Assembly: GCA_964461435.1 (NCBI GenBank)
Contig: CAYWUI010000002.1
Coordinates: forward strand, 75,928 to 139,927
Length of the DNA: 64,000 nt
Source: G020354785 sp964461435
GTDB lineage: Bacteria > Bacteroidota > Bacteroidia > Bacteroidales > UBA10428
Reading direction: 5' to 3'
Of the stretch, positions 7,985-16,948 are shown one piece after another (within the stretch, counting starts at the first letter, position 1; each line of letters opens with the position of its first letter). The notes below the pieces were generated by a model that saw only the letters and a list, made by a program, of their open reading frames with translations, was not told the DNA's origin and ran no database searches. The translations under genes were made by a program, and so were the position numbers.

Positions 7985-8890
7985 TTATTCAAAAATTAAT
8001 TTACTTGCCTGGGGATCCACGGTCATTTTTATTCTTCTGCCTAATATTAATGCCATGTTTGGCTTAACGTGCCCTGTGGGAAAATTAAAAATAACCGGGT
8101 ACCTGTAATCCTTAACTTCCCTATGTATTATTTCGCAAGCATTCTCTCCGAAGGCAACGGGCGAATCCTTCATCCTGCTCATGTGTCCTACCACCAGTCC
8201 CCTCAAATTATCGAGCTTTCCGCTAAGCTTTAAATTTGAAATCATCCTGTCAACATGATAAAGGTATTCATTAACATCTTCAATAAAAAGAATTTTATCA
8301 TCCGTCTCAATTTCAAGATTTGTTCCCTGCAAGCTGTATAAAACTGATAAATTGCCGCCAACCAGGGTGCCCTCTGCTTCCCCATAGCTGTTTAGAGAAT
8401 GAGAAGGTATTTCGTAATTTATATTCTCCCCGAACAAAACATTCTTTAATGAATTAAGGGATTTACTCTCAATCTCGCTCTCAGAAAAGCTCCCGGGCAT
8501 TAAAGCATGTATGCTTTCACATTTAATATTCTTCTGTAAACATGTATGAAAAACAGTGATATCACTAAATCCCACAATCCATTTTGGGTTTTGTATGAAT
8601 TTCCTGAAATCTATTTTATTAATGATTCTTATTGTACCATATCCGCCTCTTGCACAAATTACAGCCCTGATATCCTGCCTGTCAATAATATCCTGAAAAT
8701 CATCTTTACGCTGCTTGTCACTGCCGGCAAAAGTATTTTTCCTTTTAAAAATATTCCTGCCTGTCACAACATCCAGCCCCCAGCCATTAAAAACTTTTAT
8801 AGCATGTGCTACCTTCTTCTGGGATATCATCCCGGCCGGAGCAACGATGCCGATTTTGTCATTTTTCTGTAAAAAAGGAGGCGTAATCAT
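7985..8890 (-). CDS. LD-carboxypeptidase (peptidase S66, murein tetrapeptide carboxypeptidase)
   Basis: Enzymes of this family remove the terminal D-Ala from tetrapeptide stems during peptidoglycan recycling. The 301-residue protein has the N-terminal KIGIVAPAG segment, the RGGYGT nucleophile-elbow region near residue 100, the LFIEDVNEYLYHVDRM segment with the catalytic Glu near 208, and FPTGHVKPN with the catalytic His near 275. The position usually held by the nucleophilic Ser in GGYGS is Thr here. No signal peptide is visible, which fits a cytoplasmic recycling enzyme. It is divergent from metG. Confidence 0.88.
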   Translation of the reverse strand: MITPPFLQKNDKIGIVAPAGMISQKKVAHAIKVFNGWGLDVVTGRNIFKRKNTFAGSDKQRKDDFQDIIDRQDIRAVICARGGYGTIRIINKIDFRKFIQNPKWIVGFSDITVFHTCLQKNIKCESIHALMPGSFSESEIESKSLNSLKNVLFGENINYEIPSHSLNSYGEAEGTLVGGNLSVLYSLQGTNLEIETDDKILFIEDVNEYLYHVDRMISNLKLSGKLDNLRGLVVGHMSRMKDSPVAFGENACEIIHREVKDYRYPVIFNFPTGHVKPNMALILGRRIKMTVDPQASKLIFE

Positions 8891-8998
8891 AACCCAATCT
8901 ATTTTCTTAAATCATCAGGTTTAAATATCTTTGGCAATTTAATAAATCTTTATATACTTTACAGAAAATTAATTGCCACTTAAAATTTTTGGCCTGAA

Positions 8999-11032
8999 AT
9001 GAATAATTATAAGCGCCATCTGGTAACGGCAGCACTTCCCTATGCAAACGGACCAATACATATAGGGCATCTGGCCGGAGCTTATATTCCTGCTGATATC
9101 TATGTAAGATACCTGAGACTTAAGAATGAAGATGTAGTTTTTATTTGTGGCTCGGATGAACACGGAGTGCCTATAACCATCAAAGCCAGGCAGGAAGGAG
9201 TTACACCCCGGGATATTGTCGACAGGTATCATAATATGAACAGGAAGGCATTTGCAGATTTCGGAATTTCTTTTGACATATACTCAAGAACAACATCAGA
9301 AACACACTATCATTTGGCATCTGAGTTCTTTACCAGGCTCTATAAAAATGGTGAATTCATAGAAAAAACAACTAAACAGTATTACGACGAAGAGGCCGGC
9401 CAGTATCTTGCCGACAGATATATTACAGGCATATGTCCTCATTGCGGGAACGACTCTGCCTATGGTGATCAATGTGAAAACTGCGGCACATCACTTAGTC
9501 CCACTGATCTGATTAACCCAAAATCAACCATCAGCGGGTCAGAACCTGTCCTGAGAAAGACCAAACACTGGTTTTTGCCACTGGATAAACATGAAGGATT
9601 TCTAAAGAAATGGATTCTTGACGAACATAAAAACTGGAAAGCCAATGTATATGGCCAGTGCAAATCATGGCTTGACCAGGGACTTCAGCCACGTGCTGTA
9701 AGCCGTGACCTCGACTGGGGTATCCCTGTCCCTTTAAAAGGAGCCGAAGGAAAAGTGCTGTATGTCTGGTTTGACGCCCCAATAGGCTATATATCAGCAA
9801 CAAAAGATCTGACAGCTGAGTGGGAAAAATACTGGAAAGATAAGGAGACGAAACTTGTTCATTTTATCGGAAAAGATAATATTGTATTTCATTGCATTAT
9901 ATTCCCTATAATGCTCAAAGCCGAAGGGAGTTATATACTTCCTGACAATGTGCCTGCCAACGAATTCCTTAATCTTGAAGGTGATAAAATATCAACTTCC
10001 CGCAACTGGGCCGTATGGCTGCACGAATACCTGGAGGAATTTGAGGGCAAACAGGACGTCCTTCGTTATGTTTTGTGTGCCAATGCCCCGGAAACCAAGG
10101 ATAATGACTTTACATGGAAAGATTTTCAGAACAGAAACAATAATGAACTTGTTGCTATTCTTGGTAACTTCGTTAACAGAACACTGGTGCTGACACATAA
10201 ATACTTTGGAGGCAAAGTGCCTGAAATTAAAGATATTACAGATTATGACAGAAAAACAATCAATGAAATAGCAAAAATTAAACTATCTGTTGAAAATAGT
10301 ATCGAAAATTTCCGCTTCAGGGAAGGATTAAAATATGCTATGGATTATGCCAGGCTGGGAAATAAATACCTTGCTGACACCGAACCCTGGAATATAATAA
10401 AAACCAGCGAAGACAGGGTCAGTACTATTCTGTACATATCATTGCAGATAACAGCAAATATATCGGCAATCACTGATCCTTTCCTTCCGTTTACCTCAGG
10501 TAAACTGGCAGGATACCTTAATATCAAGAAACTATCATGGGATGCGGCAGGTAATATAGATATAATACCCTCCGGGCACCGGATAAATAAACCAGGTTTA
10601 CTGTTTGAAAAAATTGAAGATCCTGAAATTGAAATTCAACTTAAAAAATTAGAGGCAGTTAAAACTAAAAATAAAAACACTAAAACCATGATTAAGCCAC
10701 AAAAAGAGAATATAAATTTTGATGATTTTACAAAGCTCGATATCAGAGTGGGCCGTATTCTGGAAGCTGTAAAAGTACCCAAAACAAAGAAACTGCTGGA
10801 ACTGAAAATAGATACGGGAATGGACAAACGTACAGTCGTTGCGGGAATCGCTGAAGATTTCGACCCCGGGAAAATAATCGGGAAGCAGGTAAGCATACTT
10901 GTGAACCTTGAGCCCAGAGAGATTAAAGGCATCAGATCACAGGGCATGATCCTAATGGCTGAGGATTCAAGAGGCAAATTAACATTTGTTTCTCCCGAAG
11001 AACCGACTGAAGAAGGAGCCGACATAAAATAG
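8999..11032 (+). CDS. metG: Methionyl-tRNA synthetase
   Basis: MetG charges initiator and elongator tRNA-Met. The 677-residue protein contains the HIGH motif in PYANGPIHIGHLAG (about 15-28), a zinc knuckle CPHCG...CENCG near 145-165, the KMSKS-equivalent DKISTS near residue 332, an anticodon-binding helical domain, and a C-terminal EMAP/Trbp111-like tRNA-binding domain starting near residue 575 (FTKLDIRVGRILEA). It is the long, dimerising form of MetG. The following methyltransferase gene begins within or directly after the stop codon. Confidence 0.98.
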   Translation: MNNYKRHLVTAALPYANGPIHIGHLAGAYIPADIYVRYLRLKNEDVVFICGSDEHGVPITIKARQEGVTPRDIVDRYHNMNRKAFADFGISFDIYSRTTSETHYHLASEFFTRLYKNGEFIEKTTKQYYDEEAGQYLADRYITGICPHCGNDSAYGDQCENCGTSLSPTDLINPKSTISGSEPVLRKTKHWFLPLDKHEGFLKKWILDEHKNWKANVYGQCKSWLDQGLQPRAVSRDLDWGIPVPLKGAEGKVLYVWFDAPIGYISATKDLTAEWEKYWKDKETKLVHFIGKDNIVFHCIIFPIMLKAEGSYILPDNVPANEFLNLEGDKISTSRNWAVWLHEYLEEFEGKQDVLRYVLCANAPETKDNDFTWKDFQNRNNNELVAILGNFVNRTLVLTHKYFGGKVPEIKDITDYDRKTINEIAKIKLSVENSIENFRFREGLKYAMDYARLGNKYLADTEPWNIIKTSEDRVSTILYISLQITANISAITDPFLPFTSGKLAGYLNIKKLSWDAAGNIDIIPSGHRINKPGLLFEKIEDPEIEIQLKKLEAVKTKNKNTKTMIKPQKENINFDDFTKLDIRVGRILEAVKVPKTKKLLELKIDTGMDKRTVVAGIAEDFDPGKIIGKQVSILVNLEPREIKGIRSQGMILMAEDSRGKLTFVSPEEPTEEGADIK

Positions 11033-11034
11033 TG

Positions 11035-11835
11035 ATGAGCAGAGCATTTTTTTCATTGATATTAAGAAACCTGGGGTTAATCTATTTTGGAGATAAGATC
11101 AGATACATTTTGCATTACCTTAAAAACTTCGGGGCCAATAAAAAATTCAGGCAGTCCAATCCTGGTATACAGATGCCTCCGGACTATCTTATTTATGAAT
11201 CCTTTAGGATAGATTACAATAAATATTATTACGGGGGACTGGAAACCGGCAAGTGGCTGATATCAATGCTGGAAAAACATATTGTTTTGAAAAATATTGC
11301 TATCCTTGACTGGGGTTGCGGACCCGGTAGAATAGCAAGGCACCTTCCCGCCCTGCTCGATAAATCATGCAGAATACATGGTGCCGATAATAACGCGGAA
11401 TCAATAAAATGGTGCCGTGAACATATTAAAGGAGTTAATTTTTCAAGGAACAGTATGTCTCCGCCTGTGATGTTCGATGACAGCTCTTTTGATATAATCC
11501 TTGGAATATCTGTTCTTACCCACCTTTCTGAAAAAATGCACGATGCCTGGTTTAATGAATTATTAAGAATTGCCCGTCGTAACGGCATTATCTTATTATC
11601 AACGCAGGGAAAAGCATTCCTGGGAATACTATCGAAAGACGAGATAAAAAAATTCAATGACGGCAAACTGGTTGCCAGGGGAAAAACAAGGGAAGGCCAC
11701 AGGACTTACTCGGCCTTTCATTCACAAGCCTACATAAAAAAATTAATATATCCAAATAAAATACTTGAGTTTATTGAAGGCGGCAAATCAAAAGGAAAAC
11801 CTCAGCAGGACATATGGATAATACAGGCCACCTGA
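11035..11835 (+). CDS. Class I SAM-dependent methyltransferase
   Basis: The protein is 266 residues from the ATG at 11035; a GTG at 11032 overlaps the metG stop and would add one residue. It has the SAM-binding motif I ILDWGCGPGRIARHL near residues 94-108, an acidic residue at the end of the next strand (HGADNN), and FDIILGISVLTHL as motif IV/post-motif. The target is unknown. The N-terminal 60 residues are basic and are not part of the Rossmann core. It is tightly linked to metG, but I see no functional connection. Confidence 0.85.
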   Translation: MSRAFFSLILRNLGLIYFGDKIRYILHYLKNFGANKKFRQSNPGIQMPPDYLIYESFRIDYNKYYYGGLETGKWLISMLEKHIVLKNIAILDWGCGPGRIARHLPALLDKSCRIHGADNNAESIKWCREHIKGVNFSRNSMSPPVMFDDSSFDIILGISVLTHLSEKMHDAWFNELLRIARRNGIILLSTQGKAFLGILSKDEIKKFNDGKLVARGKTREGHRTYSAFHSQAYIKKLIYPNKILEFIEGGKSKGKPQQDIWIIQAT

Positions 11836-11849
11836 TGCGGGATTTATCA

Positions 11850-12854
11850 TTATATGCTCAAAATCCAGACCGTACGGTTCAGATCTTTACGAATCCTTTC
11901 CAGTTCACGTATAGCTATATTCCGGTTGTCAAAAGAAGAAAGTGTAACCCTGTAATATCCGTTTTTGGTCTGAAGAATCTGAGGATTATATCCGTGATTC
12001 AACAGGTCTGTTTTTAACTTCCGGGCATTATCAAGCCTCTTAAAGCTTCCTGCTACAAGGTAATACTTGTTTGTCTGGCTTATTATATCTTCATCATACT
12101 TCTTTTCAGGTTCACTGTAAAAAAGAGCAACCTCCTTTTTTGTGGCATTGTCAATTATCTGCTCTAAATTTTTTACAGAATCCTGCTTTACTATTTTGCG
12201 TTTGCCGAAGACAATCTTTTCATTCTCCTTATTCCGAAGGCTATCTGATTTGCCGGCAACCAAAAAGCCGAAATTCAGGTTGTATAAATAATTCGAATCC
12301 GTTAAAGGAACCATCAATATCAACAGTAGAATTATAATTATAACACTGGCAGCAATCCAGAAACCTGTTTGCTTACGGTTAATAATTTTAACAGGCGGGG
12401 TTCTTATTCCCGAATCGTCAATAGTGCCGGTTTTTTCAAGTTCATCTAATTCGAGATTCATTAATCCGTAAGAATCTATAAGATAGTTCTCATCACTGAA
12501 AGAATAAAACAATACTTCGCCGCTATTTATATCTTTAACAAATGTTCCCAAACCTTCAAAAACAACTTTCTCTCCACTGTCAAGCCTGCCATTTATTTCG
12601 TTGACAAAGTCTTCAACCAGTCTTCGTGCTCTTGTATTAAATGTCTTGTTTTTCCGGGCAATATAGTTCACCAGAAGCCCGTTATCTCTTTTAAGTTCCC
12701 TGTGAAACTCTATCTCTTTTGAAGGAGGAGCCAGTATCTTTTTCCCGGGATCAATTTTTGCAGGACGGTATTTTGTGATAAATCCTCCGAACTGAGGCAG
12801 TATAACACACTCATTCGTTAATATCAATTCCTTTATATGAGCAGCGATATCCAA
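11850..12854 (-). CDS. HU-CCDC81 and SPOR domain envelope protein
   Basis: The 334-residue protein begins with paired HU-CCDC81-type domains (residues 1-135; CVILPQFGGFITKYRP early, VVFEGLGTFVKD near 100). It then has a single membrane helix near 165-185 and a C-terminal SPOR domain (about 258-334; YYLVAGSFKRLDNARKLK). SPOR domains bind peptidoglycan lacking stem peptides, often at the division site; the HU-like part would be cytoplasmic. The start must be TTG: a stop lies two codons upstream, and the family alignment begins at this residue. It converges on the methyltransferase gene. Confidence 0.88.
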   Translation of the reverse strand: MDIAAHIKELILTNECVILPQFGGFITKYRPAKIDPGKKILAPPSKEIEFHRELKRDNGLLVNYIARKNKTFNTRARRLVEDFVNEINGRLDSGEKVVFEGLGTFVKDINSGEVLFYSFSDENYLIDSYGLMNLELDELEKTGTIDDSGIRTPPVKIINRKQTGFWIAASVIIIILLLILMVPLTDSNYLYNLNFGFLVAGKSDSLRNKENEKIVFGKRKIVKQDSVKNLEQIIDNATKKEVALFYSEPEKKYDEDIISQTNKYYLVAGSFKRLDNARKLKTDLLNHGYNPQILQTKNGYYRVTLSSFDNRNIAIRELERIRKDLNRTVWILSI

Positions 12855-13051
12855 TTCCTATAAGACTTCCGGACAACTACAATAAATATAATTTTGTCCA
12901 AAATTAATAAAATAATAATCATTAAATACTTATAAACACTACTTGGCGATTTATTAACCGTAAAAAGTTATGACTTAAATTAATACTATTAGATAATTAT
13001 TATTCGTTACCAAAATATTATATTAGTATATAATTTTAATAATTATACGGT

Positions 13052-14182
13052 ATGAGAGAAATCAGGATGGTTGATCTTAACAACCAGTATCTTAAAATAA
13101 AAGATGAGATTGACAGCGCCATACAGAATGTTATTGATTCCGCAGCTTTCGTTAAAAGTCCGGTTGTTAATAAGTTTGAAAGCGACCTGTCTGCATATCT
13201 TGGAGCGCCTCATGTCATTTCCTGCGGTAACGGCACCGATGCATTACAGATTAGCCTGATGGCACTGGACCTTAATCCCGGTGATGAGATAATCACACCC
13301 GTCTTCACATTTATTTCAACTGTTGAAGTGATTTGTCTTCTTGGTTTGAAGCCTGTTCTGACAGATGTGGACCCCCTCACTTTTAATATTGATGCTGATG
13401 CCCTGCAATCAGTTATTACTGACAAAACAAAAGCTATTATCCCTGTACATCTGTTCGGACAATGTGCAGATATGCATAAAATCACAAAAATTGCTTCCGC
13501 CGGCAATATCCGGATTATTGAAGATGCCGCCCAGGCTATGGGATGTGAATTTTATACAAAGAGCAATGAGACTTTAAAAGCAGGAACTATAGGGCATATT
13601 GGATGCACTTCTTTCTTCCCCTCCAAGAACCTTGCATGTTTTGGTGATGGGGGAGCAGTAATTTCAAAAAATGATGAACTGGCAAAAAAGATTAGAACTA
13701 TCGCCAACCATGGAATGCAGGTCAAATATTATTATGATTATATCGGTGTTAATTCACGGCTGGATGCAATTCAGGCAGCCATACTCAGTGTTAAATTAAA
13801 ATACCTGGATAACTATAACCTGGCACGCCGGAAAGCAGCGGAATTTTATGACAATGCATTTATGAATATCCCCGATATAACAGTGCCCTTCCAGTCCGTT
13901 TACTCTAACCACATATTTCATCAATACACTCTGAGGATAAAAAACAATAAAAGGAATGATCTTAAAACCCACCTGCATTCAAAAGGCATTCCGTCTATGA
14001 TTTATTATCCCGTACCACTGCACTTGCAAAAAGCATTTGCGTTCCTGGGATATGAAAGGGGGGATTTCCCGGTTAGTGAGGAGATATGTGAGACAGTAAT
14101 CTCATTACCCATGCATACGGAACTTGATGAAGAACAGCAAGGGTACATTTCCAGGTCAGTAATTGATTTTTTCAAAAAATAA
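13052..14182 (+). CDS. DegT/DnrJ/EryC1/StrS aminotransferase, WbpE-like
   Basis: PLP-dependent sugar aminotransferase, 376 residues. It has the GNGTDALQ cofactor-binding motif near 56-63, the EDAAQAMG aspartate motif near 160, and the Schiff-base lysine in SFFPSKNLACFGDGGA near 195. The closest known type is WbpE, which puts an amino group on C3 of a UDP-3-keto-2-acetamido-glucuronate. The next gene encodes a WbpD-like acetyltransferase 5 bases downstream, and WbpA-like and WbpB-like genes lie at 58-61 kb, which makes this reading likely. FdtB-type deoxysugar transamination is an alternative. Confidence 0.87.
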   Translation: MREIRMVDLNNQYLKIKDEIDSAIQNVIDSAAFVKSPVVNKFESDLSAYLGAPHVISCGNGTDALQISLMALDLNPGDEIITPVFTFISTVEVICLLGLKPVLTDVDPLTFNIDADALQSVITDKTKAIIPVHLFGQCADMHKITKIASAGNIRIIEDAAQAMGCEFYTKSNETLKAGTIGHIGCTSFFPSKNLACFGDGGAVISKNDELAKKIRTIANHGMQVKYYYDYIGVNSRLDAIQAAILSVKLKYLDNYNLARRKAAEFYDNAFMNIPDITVPFQSVYSNHIFHQYTLRIKNNKRNDLKTHLHSKGIPSMIYYPVPLHLQKAFAFLGYERGDFPVSEEICETVISLPMHTELDEEQQGYISRSVIDFFKK

Positions 14183-14187
14183 CCGAT

Positions 14188-14766
14188 ATGGCCAGAGAAT
14201 ATTTTGCACATGAAACAGCAGTAATTGATGAAGGATGTCAAATTGGCAAGGGCACAAAAATATGGCATTTTTCACATATTATGTCCGGTTGCATAATCGG
14301 GGAAAATTGCAATATAGGACAAAACGTTGTAATCTCAGCCGGAGTAATACTTGGCAGAAATGTAAAAGTACAGAACAACGTTTCGGTTTATACAGGAGTC
14401 GTTTGTGAAGATGATGTGTTTTTAGGTCCCTCAATGGTATTTACCAATATTACCAATCCGAGAAGCGCCGTTGTTAGAAAAGATAAATATGAGAAAACGG
14501 TTGTTGAAAAAGGCGCTACCATTGGTGCCAACGCAACTGTATTATGCGGGATAAACATCGGCAGGCACTCATTTATAGGAGCTGGAGCAGTAGTGACAAA
14601 AGATGTCAGTCCCTATGCCCTGGTTGTCGGAAATCCTGCAAGACAAACGGGATGGATGAGTGAATACGGGCACAGGCTGCAGTTTGATGATAAAAACATT
14701 GCTATATGCCCTGAAAGTAATGAAAAATACCAGTTAAAAAAGGGTGCTGTCTCAAAGACTGGTTGA
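14188..14766 (+). CDS. Hexapeptide-repeat sugar N-acetyltransferase, WbpD-like
   Basis: This 192-residue left-handed beta-helix protein opens with EYFAHETAVIDEGCQIGKGT, and hexapeptide turns run to about residue 150. It ends in the GNPARQTGWMSEYG tail typical of WbpD-type enzymes, which acetylate the 3-amino group of UDP-2-acetamido-3-amino-2,3-dideoxy-glucuronate. The 5-base gap to the aminotransferase supports a two-step unit: transamination then acetylation. Confidence 0.87.
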   Translation: MAREYFAHETAVIDEGCQIGKGTKIWHFSHIMSGCIIGENCNIGQNVVISAGVILGRNVKVQNNVSVYTGVVCEDDVFLGPSMVFTNITNPRSAVVRKDKYEKTVVEKGATIGANATVLCGINIGRHSFIGAGAVVTKDVSPYALVVGNPARQTGWMSEYGHRLQFDDKNIAICPESNEKYQLKKGAVSKTG

Positions 14767-14813
14767 TTATTATATTGTCCGAATTAAATATTTATTTATT
14801 ATTGTTACGTAAC

Positions 14814-14821
14814 TATCTTTG
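14814..14821 (+). promoter_or_regulatory. Candidate -7 box for galE
   Basis: TATCTTTG fits TAnnTTTG and ends 17 bases before the galE start. No TTTG is found at the correct -33 spacing, so the assignment rests on one element. Confidence 0.4.
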
Positions 14822-14838
14822 TACTGGTTACAACAACT

Positions 14839-15882
14839 ATGATGAAAAAATTAATATTAGTCACCGGAGGTACAGGTTATATTGGTTCCCATACTGCCGT
14901 TGAACTTATTGAAAACGGTTATGAAGTAGTTATTGTTGATAACCTCTCTAACTCACGAATAGAAACACTTGACGGGATTGAGCAAATTACCGGTATAAGG
15001 CCGCGTTTTGAAAAATTTGACTTATGTGACAACGATAAAGTTGAAGAGTTATGTGAAAAATATCCTGACCTGGTTGCTATAGTGCACTTTGCGGCCCTGA
15101 AAGCTGTTGGTGAGTCGGTTGAATTACCCCTTGATTACTATTACAACAACCTTGTATCATTAATTAATCTGTTAAAGGCAATGGGCAAATATAATATTCC
15201 GTATATGGTATTTTCTTCATCGTCTACTGTATACGGCTTGCCTGATAAATTGCCGGTAACAGAAAATTCTCCTGTTAAAAAGGCCAGTTCTCCCTACGGC
15301 AATACCAAACAAATCTCCGAAGAAATAATTTCTGACACTATTCACGCAAATAGCAAGTTAAAAGCCATCTCACTGCGCTACTTCAATCCTATAGGAGCAC
15401 ACAAATCCGTTTTAATCGGAGAGCTGCCCCTGGATGTACCCCTAAATCTTGTACCTTATGTTACGCAGACTGCAATTGGGATCAGGGATCATTTGAGGGT
15501 TTTTGGAAACGATTATAATACCCCTGATGGAACAGGTGTAAGGGATTATATTAATGTTGTCGATCTGTCAAGAGCCCACGTTACAGCAATAAAAAGACTT
15601 ATTGAAAATAAATCGGGCAGCAATTATGAAGTCTTCAACCTTGGCACAGGTAAGGGTTTATCAGTTCTGGAAATAATTAATACTTTTGAGAAAGTTACAG
15701 GCCAAAAGATAAAGTACAGGATATACCCGAGACGTGCCGGTGATATAGATATGGTCTACACCGACACATCCTATACTAACAGTGAACTGGGGTGGAAAGC
15801 AGAAGTATCACTCGAAGAGACTTTATTATCAGCCTGGAACTGGGAAAAGTATATAAGAAAAAAAATGGCAGAAAGAAAATAA
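14839..15882 (+). CDS. galE: UDP-glucose 4-epimerase
   Basis: Short-chain dehydrogenase fold enzyme that interconverts UDP-glucose and UDP-galactose (and in some relatives the N-acetyl forms). The 347-residue protein has the NAD-binding VTGGTGYIGSHTA near residue 7, the FSSSSTVYG serine region near 128, and the catalytic YxxxK as YGNTK near 154. A second ATG lies one codon in. Its stop is 10 bases before rfbB, so the two are cotranscribed and form the downstream half of this sugar-nucleotide block. Confidence 0.94.
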   Translation: MMKKLILVTGGTGYIGSHTAVELIENGYEVVIVDNLSNSRIETLDGIEQITGIRPRFEKFDLCDNDKVEELCEKYPDLVAIVHFAALKAVGESVELPLDYYYNNLVSLINLLKAMGKYNIPYMVFSSSSTVYGLPDKLPVTENSPVKKASSPYGNTKQISEEIISDTIHANSKLKAISLRYFNPIGAHKSVLIGELPLDVPLNLVPYVTQTAIGIRDHLRVFGNDYNTPDGTGVRDYINVVDLSRAHVTAIKRLIENKSGSNYEVFNLGTGKGLSVLEIINTFEKVTGQKIKYRIYPRRAGDIDMVYTDTSYTNSELGWKAEVSLEETLLSAWNWEKYIRKKMAERK

Positions 15883-15892
15883 AGTAAAAAAT

Positions 15893-16948
15893 ATGAATAA
15901 GACTATCCTTATTACCGGGGGTGCCGGATTTATTGGCTCACATGTAGTAAGACATTTTGTTAATAAATACCCTGATTATAAAATAGTAAATCTGGATAAG
16001 CTTACCTATGCAGGTAATCTCGAAAACCTTAGTGATGTTGAGTCAAAAAGGAATTATAAGTTCCTGAAAGCCGATATCAACAATCCGGTTGCAATAAATG
16101 AAATATTTGCGGAATCCCCTTTCGATGGAATAATTCATCTGGCAGCAGAATCTCATGTTGATCGCTCAATTTTGGATCCAATGGAATTTATTTATACAAA
16201 TGTCGTGGGTACCGTAAATTTGCTCAATGCAGCAAGAAAAGTATGGGCAGATAATTGTACAGGTAAATTATTTTATCATATTTCAACGGATGAGGTGTAT
16301 GGCTCTATTGAGCAGGGTGGATATTTTACTGAAGATACTCCCTATGAACCACGAAGTCCCTATTCCGCTTCAAAAGCAGGTTCAGATCATTTTGTCAGGG
16401 CATACTTTAACACCTATAAATTGCCGGTGATAATTTCTAACTGCAGCAATAACTACGGGCCTAATCAGTTTCCCGAAAAACTTATTCCTCTGACAATAAA
16501 CAATATTAAAAATAACAAACCAATACCTGTTTACGGTAAAGGCGAAAATATAAGAGACTGGCTCTATGTTGAAGATCATGCAAAAGCTATAGATCTGATA
16601 TTTCATAGGGGCACATCTGGAGAAACCTATAATATAGGAGGCGATAATGAATGGAGGAACATTGATTTAATCAATAAACTTTGTGCAATAATGGACAGGA
16701 AGCTGGGAAGAAAGGATGGCTCCTCGGCCAGGTTAATAACCTTCATCAAGGACCGTGCAGGCCATGATCTCAGATATGCTATTGACTGTACAAAACTGAA
16801 AAATGAACTGAACTGGAAACAGTCATTAAGCTTTGAAGAAGGACTTATTAAAACGGTAGACTGGTACCTTAATAATGAAAAGTGGTTAAATAATGTTCTG
16901 TCAGGAGATTATGAAAAATATTATGACAATCAATATGTTAAACGATAA
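15893..16948 (+). CDS. rfbB: dTDP-glucose 4,6-dehydratase
   Basis: This enzyme makes dTDP-4-keto-6-deoxyglucose, the entry to rhamnose and other deoxysugars. The 351-residue protein shows ITGGAGFIGSHVV near residue 5, the STDEVYG active-site motif (Asp and Glu acid/base) near 131, YSASK near 158 and the NCSNNYGPNQFPEKLIP family signature. No rfbA, rfbC or rfbD is in the window, so the final sugar cannot be named. Its TAA directly abuts the stop of glmS on the other strand with no base between them. Confidence 0.95.
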   Translation: MNKTILITGGAGFIGSHVVRHFVNKYPDYKIVNLDKLTYAGNLENLSDVESKRNYKFLKADINNPVAINEIFAESPFDGIIHLAAESHVDRSILDPMEFIYTNVVGTVNLLNAARKVWADNCTGKLFYHISTDEVYGSIEQGGYFTEDTPYEPRSPYSASKAGSDHFVRAYFNTYKLPVIISNCSNNYGPNQFPEKLIPLTINNIKNNKPIPVYGKGENIRDWLYVEDHAKAIDLIFHRGTSGETYNIGGDNEWRNIDLINKLCAIMDRKLGRKDGSSARLITFIKDRAGHDLRYAIDCTKLKNELNWKQSLSFEEGLIKTVDWYLNNEKWLNNVLSGDYEKYYDNQYVKR

